From positions 1,488,001 to 1,552,000 of the forward strand of contig NZ_CP084463.1 in the NCBI RefSeq assembly GCF_020405185.1: a stretch of 64,000 nt of DNA, in the 5' to 3' direction. A program made the position numbers and the translations under genes. Under the pieces are notes generated by a model. It saw only the letters and a list, made by a program, of their open reading frames with translations. It was not told where the DNA came from and made no database searches. This stretch comes from Halomicrobium salinisoli. Its GTDB lineage: Archaea; Halobacteriota; Halobacteria; Halobacteriales; Haloarculaceae. Numbering within the stretch: the first letter of the stretch is position 1; the number at the start of each line of letters is the position of its first letter. Shown in pieces: positions 18,453 to 28,323 of the stretch.

Positions 18453-19985
18453 CTACTCCTCCCGCGCCCAGTCTCTGGCCCGATCGACGGCCTCGCCCCA
18501 GCGCTCGTACCTGGCGTCGACCTCGGCGGCGTCACGCTCGGGCGTGAACTCGCGGTCCACCTGCCAGTTGTCGCGCAGCTCGTCGACGGTCTCCCAGTAG
18601 CCGACGGCGAGGCCGGCGGCGTAGGCAGAGCCGAGCGCGGTCGTCTCGTCGACCTCCGGGCGCACGATCTTCGTCTGGAGGATGTCGGCCTGGAGCTGAC
18701 AGAGGAAGTCGTTCTTGACGGCGCCGCCGTCGACCCGCAGCTCGGTGGTCTCGACGCCGGCGTCGGCCTCCATCGCCTCCGCGACGTCCCGGGTCTGGTA
18801 GGCGATGGCCTCCAGGGCCGCCCGGACGATGTGTTCCTTGCGGGTGCCGCGGGTCATCCCGACGATGGTCCCGCGTGCGCGGCCGTCCCAGTGGGGCGCG
18901 CCGAGCCCGGTGAACGCCGGGACGAGGTAGACGCCGTCGGTGGAGTCGACGCTGCGGGCCAGTTCGGCCGTCTGCGCCGCGTTGTTGATGAGGTCGACGT
19001 CCTCCAACCACTCGACGGCGGCGCCGGTGATGAAGATCGATCCCTCCAGCGCGTACTGGACTGGCTCGCCCGAGCGCTGGAAGCCGACCGTCGTCAGCAG
19101 GCCGTGGTCGGACTCCACTGCCTCCTCGCCGGTGTTGGTCAGGTAAAAGGACCCCGTGCCGTAGGTGTTCTTGGCGTCGCCGCGGTCGAAGCAGGTCTGC
19201 CCGAACAGGGCGGCCTGCTGGTCGCCCAGCGCCCCCGCGACGGGGACCTCGGCCCCGAGGAAGCCGTCGGCGTCGGTGGTGCCGTAGTAGTCCTCGTCGG
19301 AGGAGGGCCGGACCTCCGGCAGCATCGCCTCCGGGACGTCGAACTCGGCCAGTAGCTCCTCGTCCCACGCCATCTCGTGGATGTCGTACAGCATGGTCCG
19401 GGAGGCGTTGGTCACGTCGGTGACGTGGTTCCCGGTCAGGTTGTAGACGAGCCACGAGTCGATGGTGCCCATCAGGAGGTCGCCGGACTCGGCGCGGTCG
19501 CGGACGTCCTCGCCCCGCGAGGCGCTCAGCTTCAGCGGCTCGGCGTTGTCCAGCAGCCACTCGACCTTCGTGGCCGAGAAGTAGGCGTCCGCCTCGAGGC
19601 CGGTCTTCTCGCGGATCCGCTCGACTTTATCCTCCGCCTGTAGCTGCTCGACGCGGTCCGTGGTCCGGCGGTCCTGCCAGACCAGCGCGTTGTGGACCGG
19701 CTTGCCGGTGTCGGCGTCCCAGACCAGCGTCGTCTCGCGCTGGTTGGTGATCCCGATCGCCTCTAGCTGCTCGGCGTCGATGCCGGCGCTGTCGAGGGCG
19801 TCGGTCACGACGGCCCTGGTGTTCTCCCAGATCTCGATGGGGTCGTGCTCGACCCAGCCCGGTTCCGGGTAGATCTGTTCGTGTTTCTCGTACGCGTTCG
19901 CGACGACCTGGCCCCCGTGGTCGAAGACCATGAACCGGGTGCCGGTCGTCCCCTGATCGATGGCGCCGACGTATGTGTCCGTCAT
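18453..19985 (-). CDS. glpK: Glycerol kinase
   Basis: A 510-aa FGGY-family kinase that makes sn-glycerol 3-phosphate from glycerol and ATP. It opens with YVGAIDQGTTGTRFMVFD and has the GITNQRETTLVWD and NALVWQDRRT substrate segments, the GTIDSWLVYNLTG block, ALGDQQAALFGQ and the FGGY C-terminal region around LRVDGGAVKNDFLCQLQAD. Length is normal for GlpK. It diverges from glpABC, whose product oxidises the glycerol 3-phosphate, so the two operons form one pathway. A TATA box inside an inverted repeat (20009-20016) lies 24-31 nt upstream, giving a leaderless mRNA. Confidence 0.97.
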   Translation of the reverse strand: MTDTYVGAIDQGTTGTRFMVFDHGGQVVANAYEKHEQIYPEPGWVEHDPIEIWENTRAVVTDALDSAGIDAEQLEAIGITNQRETTLVWDADTGKPVHNALVWQDRRTTDRVEQLQAEDKVERIREKTGLEADAYFSATKVEWLLDNAEPLKLSASRGEDVRDRAESGDLLMGTIDSWLVYNLTGNHVTDVTNASRTMLYDIHEMAWDEELLAEFDVPEAMLPEVRPSSDEDYYGTTDADGFLGAEVPVAGALGDQQAALFGQTCFDRGDAKNTYGTGSFYLTNTGEEAVESDHGLLTTVGFQRSGEPVQYALEGSIFITGAAVEWLEDVDLINNAAQTAELARSVDSTDGVYLVPAFTGLGAPHWDGRARGTIVGMTRGTRKEHIVRAALEAIAYQTRDVAEAMEADAGVETTELRVDGGAVKNDFLCQLQADILQTKIVRPEVDETTALGSAYAAGLAVGYWETVDELRDNWQVDREFTPERDAAEVDARYERWGEAVDRARDWAREE

Positions 19986-20005
19986 GTGTGCTCCGTGGCG
20001 GTCGG

Positions 20006-20050
20006 CCGTATTATTTACTGCTAATTGCCGACCTACCGTGAATAATACGG
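20006..20050. promoter_or_regulatory. Inverted repeat operator/promoter between glpK and glpA
   Basis: CCGTATTATTTAC (20006-20018) is repeated in inverse as GTGAATAATACGG (20038-20050), 12 of 13 matched, with a 19-nt centre. The left arm contains the likely glpK TATA box on the minus strand; the right arm makes a mirror-image TATA on the plus strand. A regulator bound here could control both directions. No regulator for it is encoded beside it. Confidence 0.6.
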
Positions 20051-20063
20051 AGTACTATCATAA

Positions 20064-20328
20064 ATGTTGTTGTCAGTACGGCCGGCGCCGGTCGATAGCG
20101 TCGGGACGGCGACAGGCGGACATACCGGTGTCAGATACGGCCGATTCACCGCCGGAAGGTATCCACGAACGTCCCAGCTGGGCGGCCCTCCGACGGCCGA
20201 CATCAGGTGCGGTCGCTCTGCCTTCGTCCCAGTCTACGGCCGGTCTGGAGGCGCTGAGTCAAAATTTACCACTGGAATGCACTCGACGGTAAAATAAAGT
20301 GACTGGCCGAGCAACGCTTCGGCGATAG
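20064..20328 (+). promoter_or_regulatory. glpABC upstream region with TATA box
   Basis: No convincing gene lies here; a 77-codon frame from 20064 is basic and unlike haloarchaeal proteins. TAAAATAA at 20290-20297 lies 32-39 nt before the glpA ATG at 20329 and is the likely TATA box. An AT-rich string (caaaatttacc) at about 20260-20270 may hold a regulator site or BRE-like element. Confidence 0.5.
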
Positions 20329-22050
20329 ATGGCATCGACACCCCACGTCGCCGTCGTCGGGGGCGGGTCGACCGGGGCGGGCATCGCACGGGACCTCGCG
20401 ATGCGCGGGCTGGACGTCACGCTCGTCGAACAGGGGAACCTGACCCACGGGACGACCGGCCGGATGCACGGCCTGCTCCACAGCGGCGGCCGTTACGCCG
20501 TCTCTGATCAGGCCAGCGCCGAGGAGTGCATCGAGGAGAACCGCGTGCTCCGCGACGTCGCCGCCCACTGCGTCGAGGAGACGGGGGGTCTCTTCGTCAA
20601 GCGACCCGAGGACTCCGAGGAGTACTTCCGGGAGAAGCTCCGCGGCTGCGAGGCCTGCGGCATCCCCGCGGAGGTGCTGTCGGGTCGGGAGGCCCGCCAG
20701 CGCGAACCGTACCTCGCCGCGGACGTCGAGAAGGCCATCGCCGTCCCGGACGGCGCGGTCGACCCCTTCAGGCTGGTCGTCGCCAACGCGGCGAGCGCCC
20801 GGCAACACGGCGCCCGGATCGAGACCCACTCGAAGGTGACCGACCTGCTGGTCGAGGGCGGCGAGGTGGTCGGCGTCGCGGTCGAACACGGCGCCAAGAG
20901 CGGCGAGCGCGTCCACGGCGTCCAGTCCGGCCGGGAGGAGATCCGCGCCGACCACGTCGTCAACGCGACCGGGGCGTGGGCCGGGCGGGTCGCCGAGATG
21001 GCCGGCCTCGACGTCGCCGTGCGGCCCTCGAAGGGCGTCATGACGATCATGAACGTCCGGCAGGTCGACACCGTGGTCAACCGCTGCCGGCCGAAGGGCG
21101 ACGCCGACATCGTCGTCCCCCACGAGACGACGGCCATCCTGGGGACCACCGACGAGGAGGTGGCGGACCCCGAGGACTACCCCGAGGAGCAGTGGGAGGT
21201 CGACCTGGTGATCGACGAGCTCTCGGAGCTGATCCCGATCCTCGCCGAGGCCCGGACGATCCGGTCGTTCTGGGGCGTCCGGCCGCTGTACGAGCCGCCG
21301 GACGTGGGCAGCGAGGACCCGACTGACATCACCCGCGACTACTTCCTGCTCGACCACGACGACCGCGACGGCGTCCCCGGGCTGACGAGCATCGTCGGCG
21401 GCAAGTTCACCACCTACCGCATGATGGCCGAGGAGATCGCCGACCACCTCTGTGCCCGGTTCGGCGTCGACGCCGACTGCCGGACGGCCGACGTGCCGCT
21501 GCCCGGCAGCGAGGACGTCGACCGCCTCCGGGACTACATGGACGAGTTCGGGCTGCGCTCGCCGATCGGCCGCCGCAGCGTCGAGCGGCTGGGCTCCCGC
21601 GCCGATCAGGTGCTGCGGACTGACGATCCCAACCCCGTCCTCTGCGACTGCGAGGGCGTCACCCGCGCCGAGGTCCGGGACGCGATGGACGACGTCGGCA
21701 CCGACCTCAACGCCGTCCGGATCCGCACGCGCGCCTCGATGGGGAACTGCCAGGGCGGGTTCTGCTGTCACCGGCTGGCGGCAGAACTCCACCCCGACCA
21801 CGGCGAGGCGACGGTCCGGGACTCGTGGGACGACCTGCTGCAGGAGCGCTGGAAGGGCCAGCGCCACGCGCTGTGGGGGCAGCAGCTCTCGCAGGCCATG
21901 CTCAACTACGCCCTGCACGCGACGACGCAGAACCGCGACCGCGACCCGGCGGCCGGCGGACCGTCGCCAGACTACGAGGCCTTCGACGACGGGCGCAGGG
22001 CGACCGGCGAGACGCGGCCCGACGCCGCGGGGGACGCCGATGGCGATTGA
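20329..22050 (+). CDS. glpA: Anaerobic-type glycerol-3-phosphate dehydrogenase subunit A
   Basis: A 573-aa FAD-dependent catalytic subunit that oxidises glycerol 3-phosphate to dihydroxyacetone phosphate. It has an N-terminal Rossmann fold ([21 protein letters not shown]), the [17 protein letters not shown] motif of the GlpA/GlpD family, [16 protein letters not shown], and [18 protein letters not shown]-terminal BFD-like [2Fe-2S] domain carries CDCEGVT and CQGGFCC cysteines. It leads the glpABC operon, is divergent from glpK, and its 3-prime end overlaps glpB by 11 nt. As in other haloarchaea it is probably induced by glycerol; the operator suggested is the inverted repeat at 20006-20050. Confidence 0.97.
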   Translation: MASTPHVAVVGGGSTGAGIARDLAMRGLDVTLVEQGNLTHGTTGRMHGLLHSGGRYAVSDQASAEECIEENRVLRDVAAHCVEETGGLFVKRPEDSEEYFREKLRGCEACGIPAEVLSGREARQREPYLAADVEKAIAVPDGAVDPFRLVVANAASARQHGARIETHSKVTDLLVEGGEVVGVAVEHGAKSGERVHGVQSGREEIRADHVVNATGAWAGRVAEMAGLDVAVRPSKGVMTIMNVRQVDTVVNRCRPKGDADIVVPHETTAILGTTDEEVADPEDYPEEQWEVDLVIDELSELIPILAEARTIRSFWGVRPLYEPPDVGSEDPTDITRDYFLLDHDDRDGVPGLTSIVGGKFTTYRMMAEEIADHLCARFGVDADCRTADVPLPGSEDVDRLRDYMDEFGLRSPIGRRSVERLGSRADQVLRTDDPNPVLCDCEGVTRAEVRDAMDDVGTDLNAVRIRTRASMGNCQGGFCCHRLAAELHPDHGEATVRDSWDDLLQERWKGQRHALWGQQLSQAMLNYALHATTQNRDRDPAAGGPSPDYEAFDDGRRATGETRPDAAGDADGD

Positions 22051-23305
22051 GTCCGACGTCCTCGTGATCGGCGGTGGACTGGCCGGGCTGTCGGCGGCGA
22101 TCGCCGCGGCCCGCGAGGGCGCGCACGTGCGGCTGGTCTCCTACAAGCAGAGCACGCTCAAACAGGCCTCCGGGCTCGTCGACGTGCTTGGCTACGTCGA
22201 CGGGGAGCCGGTGGCGGACCCCTTCGAGAGAATGGCCGACCTGCCCGACGACCATCCCTACCGCATCGTCGGCGAATCCGGCGTCCGCGAGGCGCTCGCG
22301 CTGTTCGACGAGGTCACCGACTACCGCGGCGGCCACACCGACCGGAACGCGCTGGTCCCGACCCACGGCGGGACGGTCAAGCCGACGGCGCGGTACCCGG
22401 CGAGCGCGGCGCCCGGGCTCGCCTCCGACGACCGGGACGCCCTGCTCGTGGGCTTCGAGACGCTCGTCGACTTCGACGCCCCGCTGGCGGCCGACCACAT
22501 CGAGGCGGCCGGCGTCCCATTCGCGGCCGACGGCGCCACCGTCCGGTTCCCCGGGGACCTCCGGGCCGACGCGAAGGTGACGCGCTACGCGCACCTGCTG
22601 GACGAGGACCGCGCCGTCGAGACCGACGGCGGACGACGGCTCCCGGCCCGTGAAGCCCTCGCAGAGCGCGTGCGGCCCCATTTGGACGGCCACGAGCGGG
22701 TCGGCTTCCCGGCGGTCCTCGGCGACGACGACCCCGCAGGCGTCCGGGCCGCGCTCTCCAAGGGGCTCGGCGCCGACGTGTTCGAGGTCCCGATGGGGCC
22801 GCCGTCGCTGCCGGGCCTGCGCCTGGCGGACCGCCTGTACGAGGCGCTCGACGAGGCCGGCGCGAGCGTCGAGACGGGCGTCCCCGTCGTGGACTACGAG
22901 GGCGAGGAGCGCGTCGAGCGCGTGCTCGTCGACCGCAAGGGCGCGGAGGTCCCGTACGCGGCCGACCAGTACGTCCTGGCGACCGGCGGCCTCGTCGGCA
23001 AGGGCGTCGAGTCCGACCGCGAGGGCGTGCGCGAACCCGTCTTCGACTGCCGCGTCCCCCAGCCCGCGGACCGGTACGACTGGTTCGAGGACGCCGTCTT
23101 CGGCGACCACGCGTTCGCCCGCTTCGGCGTCGACCCGGACGGCGAACTGCGACCGACCGACGAGCGCGGCGACCCCGAGTTCGAGAACGTGCGCGCCGCC
23201 GGCAGCGTGCTCGGCGGCCACGACTTCCCCGCCGAGAAGTCCGGCGCCGGCGTGTCGCTGGCGACCGGACGCGCCGCCGGCGTACTGGCGACGGAGGAAC
23301 TATGA
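22040..23305 (+). CDS. glpB: Glycerol-3-phosphate dehydrogenase subunit B
   Basis: 421 aa, starting at the ATG that overlaps the end of glpA. The N-terminal flavin-binding fold reads [19 protein letters not shown]. The family segment [12 protein letters not shown] follows, and the C-terminal end [18 protein letters not shown] matches GlpB flavoproteins. GlpB passes electrons from GlpA towards GlpC and the quinone pool at the membrane. The next gene starts in an ATGA overlap, so A, B and C are made together. The longer open frame that starts inside glpA is discarded. Confidence 0.95.
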   Translation: MAIESDVLVIGGGLAGLSAAIAAAREGAHVRLVSYKQSTLKQASGLVDVLGYVDGEPVADPFERMADLPDDHPYRIVGESGVREALALFDEVTDYRGGHTDRNALVPTHGGTVKPTARYPASAAPGLASDDRDALLVGFETLVDFDAPLAADHIEAAGVPFAADGATVRFPGDLRADAKVTRYAHLLDEDRAVETDGGRRLPAREALAERVRPHLDGHERVGFPAVLGDDDPAGVRAALSKGLGADVFEVPMGPPSLPGLRLADRLYEALDEAGASVETGVPVVDYEGEERVERVLVDRKGAEVPYAADQYVLATGGLVGKGVESDREGVREPVFDCRVPQPADRYDWFEDAVFGDHAFARFGVDPDGELRPTDERGDPEFENVRAAGSVLGGHDFPAEKSGAGVSLATGRAAGVLATEEL

Positions 23306-24780
23306 GCGACGAGGAATCCAACGACACGACGGAGCCACTGGCACAGGACGGCGCGGACGACCCCGACGTCGAGACGGACGGCGGCGCGGTCGACCCCGGC
23401 GACGGCGTCGGCGGAGACGACGCCGGGTTCGCGCCCGAGGAACCGACCGCCGGCGAGGACTTCGAACCGGTGCAGGTCTTCCCGGACGACGAGACGATGG
23501 ACCTCCGGCCCGGGGCCGACGACTGCTACAAGTGCTCGACCTGTGACGTCAACTGCCCGGTCGCCGAGGTGGACGACGACTTCCCCGGGCCGAAGTTTCA
23601 GGGGCCGGAGCAGTGGCGGCTCAAGCAGAGCGACGAGGAGTACACCGTCGACGAGTCGATCACCTCGTGCTCGAACTGCATGCGCTGCGACGACGCCTGC
23701 CCGTCGGGCGTCCCGCTCTCGCAGATGCACAACGAGGCCCGCGGCGAGTACGTCGACGAGGAGATGTCACTCCTCTCCGCGAAATACTGGCGCAACCGCA
23801 TCCTCGCCAACTACCGGATCTCGGCCAGCATCGCCAGCCTGGCCCCAGGGCTGGCCAACGCCGCGATGAACTTCGGCCCGGCGCGCTGGGTCGTGGAGAA
23901 GACGCTGGGCGTCACCAGCGAGCGCGAGTTCCCCGCGTTCGCCGAGCAGACGTTCCGCGAGTGGTGGACCGCCCGCGGCGGCGCGGCCGCCTCCCGGGAG
24001 AACGCCCGCGAGGCCCGGGAGCGCCGGGGCGAACCGATCGACGCCGACAAGCGCGTCGCCTACTTCCACGGCTGCTACGCCAACTACAACACGCCCGAGG
24101 TGGCGAAGGCGCTGGTCCGCGTCTACGAGCACTTCGGCTACGAACTCGTGGTGCCCGAACAGCGCTGCTCGGGGACGCCGATGTTCGCCAACGGGATGCT
24201 GTCGGACGCCCGCCGGGACGCCGAGGTGAACGTCTCCTCGCTGGCCGACCTCGTCGACCGGGGCTACGACGCGGTCTGCTCCTGTACCTCCTGCTCGATG
24301 GCCATCCGCCAGGAGTACCCCGAGCTGTTCTCCTTCGAGGGCACCGGCGAGGTGGCCGGCAGCACCTTCGAGGCCCTGGAGTACCTCCGGATCCACGAGG
24401 ACCTTCGGGGCGACCTGGCCGACGCGAGCGTCGAGGGATTCGACGACCTGGCCTACCACGCGCCCTGCCACGCCCGCAACCAGGGGCTCTCCCGGCAGGC
24501 CGTCGAGCTGTTCCGCGAGCTGGACGGCGTGACCGTCGAGGACGTCGGCGACTCCTGCTCGGGTATCTCCGGCACCTACGGCTGGAAGGAAGAGAAGTAC
24601 GGCGTCTCGATGGAGATCGGCGAGGAGATGTTCGAGCACATGGAGTCCGCCGCGGGCGAGACGGGCCTCACCGAGTGTCCCACCTGCTCGATGCAGATGG
24701 AGCACGGCACGGGCTACGAGATCCGGCACCCGCTGGAAGTGGTCGAGGAAGCGCTCGTCGGCGACCGCGCTGGCGCTTGA
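23302..24780 (+). CDS. glpC: Glycerol-3-phosphate dehydrogenase subunit C, iron-sulfur protein
   Basis: A 492-aa electron-transfer subunit. An acidic, flexible N-terminal extension of about 65 residues precedes two [4Fe-4S] ferredoxin motifs (CYKCSTCDVNCPV and CSNCMRCDDACP). Two CCG-type domains follow (CCG-related cysteines in RCSGTPMFANG and CSCTSCSMA, then HAPCHARNQG and DSCSGISGTYGWKEEKYG, with CPTCSMQMEHG near the end), as in heterodisulfide-reductase-like quinone-linked subunits. It has no obvious membrane helix and probably docks the complex to the membrane quinone. The extension is longer than in bacterial GlpC and looks like a halophilic addition. Confidence 0.96.
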   Translation: MSDEESNDTTEPLAQDGADDPDVETDGGAVDPGDGVGGDDAGFAPEEPTAGEDFEPVQVFPDDETMDLRPGADDCYKCSTCDVNCPVAEVDDDFPGPKFQGPEQWRLKQSDEEYTVDESITSCSNCMRCDDACPSGVPLSQMHNEARGEYVDEEMSLLSAKYWRNRILANYRISASIASLAPGLANAAMNFGPARWVVEKTLGVTSEREFPAFAEQTFREWWTARGGAAASRENAREARERRGEPIDADKRVAYFHGCYANYNTPEVAKALVRVYEHFGYELVVPEQRCSGTPMFANGMLSDARRDAEVNVSSLADLVDRGYDAVCSCTSCSMAIRQEYPELFSFEGTGEVAGSTFEALEYLRIHEDLRGDLADASVEGFDDLAYHAPCHARNQGLSRQAVELFRELDGVTVEDVGDSCSGISGTYGWKEEKYGVSMEIGEEMFEHMESAAGETGLTECPTCSMQMEHGTGYEIRHPLEVVEEALVGDRAGA

Positions 24781-24783
24781 GCG

Positions 24784-25233
24784 TCAGTCGCCGCGGACGA
24801 ACGTGACCGGCGCGGGCGACTCCAGCATGACCTGCTGGGCCGTCGAGCCGAAGACGGCCTTGCCCGTCGGCGAGCGCTTGCGGCCGCCGACGATCACCAG
24901 ATCGGCCGCCTCATCCTCCGCCATGGAGACGATCTGTTCGCCGTGGTTCCCGACGCGGCCGGCGATCCGGTAGTCGATGCCGACCTCGTCGAGGCTGGCG
25001 GCGATGTCCCTGACCGTCGAGTGGCGACGCGCGACCTCGTTCGGCTCGGCCTCCGCGGGGTCGGCGAAGTCCAGCCGCCCGACGGCGCTGTCGTACTCCT
25101 CGTCGGTGAACACGTGGACCAGCACGACCGTGGCCCCGGCGGGTCCCGCGATGTCGACGGCCGCGTCGGTCATCGCGTCGATGCGGTCCCTGTCTCCCGG
25201 CCCGAGGGCCAGCAAGACGGTGTCTAGTGCCAT
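24784..25233 (-). CDS. Universal stress protein, UspA family
   Basis: 149 aa. The fold starts with DTVLLALGPGDRDRIDAM and ends with the ATP-binding type motif GGRKRSPTGKAVFGSTAQ and a final strand APVTFVRG. Small cytosolic nucleotide-binding proteins of this kind are common in haloarchaea; the partner is unknown. It is convergent with glpC with only three bases between the two stops. A TATA-like atttgtacc lies about 20-28 nt upstream of the ATG. Confidence 0.88.
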   Translation of the reverse strand: MALDTVLLALGPGDRDRIDAMTDAAVDIAGPAGATVVLVHVFTDEEYDSAVGRLDFADPAEAEPNEVARRHSTVRDIAASLDEVGIDYRIAGRVGNHGEQIVSMAEDEAADLVIVGGRKRSPTGKAVFGSTAQQVMLESPAPVTFVRGD

Positions 25234-25388
25234 GTGCTAACGTTTCCGCGGCGGTACAAATGCGTTCGGGGCGACACGACGCCACGGCCGTGAAATCTAC
25301 GCGCAGCGCGGCGAAATCAAGGGACGCACCGGAATCGAGGAGTGCGGCGGTCAGTCGAGCGACGCTTCCGGCCGCGATGGCACCGGGA

Positions 25389-28085
25389 TCACCCGGTGTT
25401 CTTCATGCCGGCGGCGACGCCCTGCACCGTCAGCCGGAGGGTGCGCCGCTCGGTCTCGGTGAGGTGGGACTGGTCGAGCAGGCTGACCTGCAGGAGGTTC
25501 AGCGGGTCGACGTAGGGGTTGCGCCGCTCGAGGTTCTCCTCGAGCCAGTCGCGCCGCAGCAGGCTGTCCCGGCCCGTGATCTCCTTCACGAGGTCGACGG
25601 TCGCCTCGTACTCCTCGCGGATGCGCGGGAAGATGCGCTCGCGCAGGTCGTCGTCGGCGAGGTCGGCGTACTTCTCGGCGATCTCCATGTCCGTCCGGGC
25701 CAGCGCGAGCGACGCGTTGTCGAGCTTCGTCCGGAAGAACGGCCACTCCTCGTACATCTCCCGCAGCGTCTCGACGTCGCCGCCGTCGTCGAGGTACGCC
25801 CGGATGCCGGTGGCGATGGAGTACCAGCCGGGGACGATACAGCGGGCCTGCGTCCAGGAGAACACCCACGGGATGGCCCGCAGGTCGTCGACGGAGCGGT
25901 CCTCGCTGCGCGAGGCCGGCCGCGAGCCCATGTTGAGGTTCTCGATGACCGTGATCGGCGTCGCCTGCTCGAAGTAGTCGACGAAGCCGTCGGTCTCCAG
26001 CAGGTCGACGTACTCCTCGCGGGCGGCCTCCGACGACGTCTCCATGGCCGCCTCCCAGTCGTCGGGGATCTCCTCGACCGGCTCCTGCATCGCCTCGTAG
26101 CGGGCCCGCATCTGGGCGTCGAGCATCTGCTCTAAGTTCCGCTCGGCGATGTCGGGGTTGGCGTACTTCTCGGCGATGGTCTCGCCCTGCTCGGTGAACT
26201 TGATCTGGCCGGAGACGGTCTCGTTGGGCAGCGCGAGCATGGCGTCGTTCATCGGGCCGCCGCCCCGGGAGATGGAGCCGCCGCGGCCGTGGAACAGGCG
26301 CATCTCGACGTCGAAGTCGTCGGTGATGTTGGCCAGCCGCTTCTGGTTCCGGTAGAGGCTCCAGTTCGCGGCGAGGAAGCCGTTCTCCTTGTTGGAGTCG
26401 GAGTAGCCCAGCATGATCTCCTGGACGCCGTCGCGGGCCTCCAGGGCCTGCGAGTAGGCCTCGTTCTCGAAGAGCGTGCCCATGATGCGGCGGGCGCCGT
26501 CCAGCGCGTACTTCGACTCCAGCAGCGGGACGACGTCGAACCCGCAGTAGCCCGGCAGGTCGACGATGCCGGCCTGGTCGCCGAGGAACAGCACCTCCAG
26601 CACGTGCGAGGGCTCCTCACACCAGGAGATGGCGTACGTGTCGATGGCGTTGACGCCGAACTCCTTCTGCCACTCGGCGGCCTTGCGGAACCGGCGGATC
26701 ACCCGCTCGGCGTCGTCGGAGAGCCCCTCGGTGGCCTCCATGTCGACGATCTGGTCCTCCTGGAGGATGGCGTCGGTCAGCAGCTCGACGCGGCCGGCCT
26801 CGTCGCGGTCCTTGTAGTCGATGCCCTCCCGCTCCAGGGCCTCGTCGATGGCGTCGGTGTGCATCGCGCGGTGGTCGCGCAGGTCGAGGCTGGCGAGGTT
26901 GAAGCCGAACGTGTCGACCTTGCGCACCAGCGGGTCGACGTGGGCCTCGGCGATGACACCGGCGCCGTTCGCCCGGAGGTCCTCGGCCAGGACGCGGAGG
27001 TCCTCGAGGAACTCGTCCTCGCCGTCGTAGCCGCCCGAGCGGACGTCGCCCACGCGCAGCACCGACTCCCGCATGAGCTTGAGCTTCTGGCGGTAGGGCT
27101 CGTCGGGGTAGCGCTCCTCGGCCTCGTCGGCGACGCCGGGGAGGTCCTCTTTGTGCTCAGCCAGCCGCTCGTCGAACGTCTCCCCGGTCTCGATGTTGCT
27201 GGCGTCCTGGCTCAGGATGCCGGACAGCTCCTTGAGCCGGTCGCGGTACATCGGCAGGACGACCTCCCGCTGGCGCTCCAGCGTCTCCTCGGTCACCTCG
27301 GGGGTGACGAAGGGGTTGCCGTCGCGGTCGGAGCCGGCCCACGAGCGGAACTCGTAGAGCGTGGGCACCTCGACGTCCTCGTCGAACTCCGCCTCGACGG
27401 CCCGCTCCAGCTCGTCGTACACCTCGTCGATGACGTCGAAGAGGACGTTCTCGAGGTACCACTGGACGTTCAGCGCCTCGTCGGTCACCTCGGGCCGTCG
27501 GTCGCGGACCTGCGGGGTCTGCCAGAGGCTGGTGACCTCCGCCTCGAGGTCCCGCTCGACGTGCTCCTGCTCGCGGTCGGTGAGCCGGACCTCGTCGAGC
27601 GTCTCGAGGTCGTGGGCGACGTTCCGGAGCTTGGCCTTGACCGTCTTCCGGCGGGCCTCGGTCGGGTGCGCCGTGAACGTCGGCTGGATGAGGACGTCCT
27701 CGAGGACGGCCTGGATCGTCCGGGCGTCGGCGCCCGCCTCGGAGAGCTTCCGGACGGCGTCGGCGACGCTGTCCTCCAGCGTCCCGTCCTGGGTCCCCTC
27801 GCGGATCTCGCGGACCCGCTCGCGCTCCTCGGCGAGGTTGATCAGCTCGAAGTAGGTCGTGAACGCCCGGGCCACGATGTCCTGCATCTCGGGGTCCAGG
27901 CGCGCGACCGTCTGCTCGACGTCCTCCCGGGAGTCGGCGTCCCCCCGGCGATACTCGATCGACGACGTCCGAATCTGTTCGACAATATCGAACGCTTCGG
28001 TCGAGCACTGCGCCTCGACGATGTCGCCGACCAGTTCTCCGAGCTCTCGTACGTCCTGATTGATCTCCCTGGCGTGCAAAGTCAT
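25389..28085 (-). CDS. ppc: Phosphoenolpyruvate carboxylase
   Basis: 898 aa, the usual size of bacterial-type PEPC. It fixes bicarbonate onto PEP to make oxaloacetate, an anaplerotic step that competes with pyruvate kinase for PEP. Conserved sites seen: catalytic His in TAHPTEARRKTVKAKLRN, SWAGSDRDGNPFVTPEVT, MLGYSDSNKENGFL, the glycine-rich FHGRGGSISRGGGP, FSWTQARCIVPGWYSIA and the conserved C-terminal end GVAAGMKNTG. The start is the ATG at 28085, just below a hairpin and TATA box; the longer open frame adds a non-homologous N terminus. It stands alone. A large antisense frame across it is a shadow. Confidence 0.97.
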   Translation of the reverse strand: MTLHAREINQDVRELGELVGDIVEAQCSTEAFDIVEQIRTSSIEYRRGDADSREDVEQTVARLDPEMQDIVARAFTTYFELINLAEERERVREIREGTQDGTLEDSVADAVRKLSEAGADARTIQAVLEDVLIQPTFTAHPTEARRKTVKAKLRNVAHDLETLDEVRLTDREQEHVERDLEAEVTSLWQTPQVRDRRPEVTDEALNVQWYLENVLFDVIDEVYDELERAVEAEFDEDVEVPTLYEFRSWAGSDRDGNPFVTPEVTEETLERQREVVLPMYRDRLKELSGILSQDASNIETGETFDERLAEHKEDLPGVADEAEERYPDEPYRQKLKLMRESVLRVGDVRSGGYDGEDEFLEDLRVLAEDLRANGAGVIAEAHVDPLVRKVDTFGFNLASLDLRDHRAMHTDAIDEALEREGIDYKDRDEAGRVELLTDAILQEDQIVDMEATEGLSDDAERVIRRFRKAAEWQKEFGVNAIDTYAISWCEEPSHVLEVLFLGDQAGIVDLPGYCGFDVVPLLESKYALDGARRIMGTLFENEAYSQALEARDGVQEIMLGYSDSNKENGFLAANWSLYRNQKRLANITDDFDVEMRLFHGRGGSISRGGGPMNDAMLALPNETVSGQIKFTEQGETIAEKYANPDIAERNLEQMLDAQMRARYEAMQEPVEEIPDDWEAAMETSSEAAREEYVDLLETDGFVDYFEQATPITVIENLNMGSRPASRSEDRSVDDLRAIPWVFSWTQARCIVPGWYSIATGIRAYLDDGGDVETLREMYEEWPFFRTKLDNASLALARTDMEIAEKYADLADDDLRERIFPRIREEYEATVDLVKEITGRDSLLRRDWLEENLERRNPYVDPLNLLQVSLLDQSHLTETERRTLRLTVQGVAAGMKNTG

Positions 28086-28090
28086 TACAT

Positions 28091-28120
28091 ACCCCTCCCG
28101 AGTGGAGGGGTAAAACTTTA
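28091..28120 (-). promoter_or_regulatory. ppc promoter and Shine-Dalgarno hairpin
   Basis: Reading towards ppc, a TATA-like taaagtttta (28120-28111) is followed by CCCCTCC, a 5-nt loop and GGAGGGG (28110-28092), a perfect 7-bp inverted repeat ending 6 nt before the ATG. If it is transcribed, the stem buries a strong ggagg ribosome site. If transcription starts nearer the ATG, the palindrome would instead be a DNA site. Confidence 0.55.
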
Positions 28121-28323
28121 GCGAAACCGAGAATTCCTGTCGATCAATCTGGCATTTTTCTGCACGGAAGTTCGGACGAGATTTTGGGTGCCAGGCTATC
28201 GGACGCCCGTCTCGCGGAATCCGGGAGTCCACAGTTCGTGGTTCGTGGACAGGCGTTCAGTATAGACGAATATCTGTGGTGCGACGCCCCTCGGATCCGG
28301 GATCGCCGACTCGCCTGCGCCGG

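Noticed and set aside
20064..20297. 77-codon frame between glpK and glpA
   Set aside because: It follows a TATA-like arm of the inverted repeat, but the peptide is basic and unlike other proteins here.
26289..28121. 610-codon plus-strand frame across PEP carboxylase
   Set aside because: It is antisense to a gene with all PEPC motifs, and its Val/Leu/Asp/Arg-rich translation is a typical shadow.
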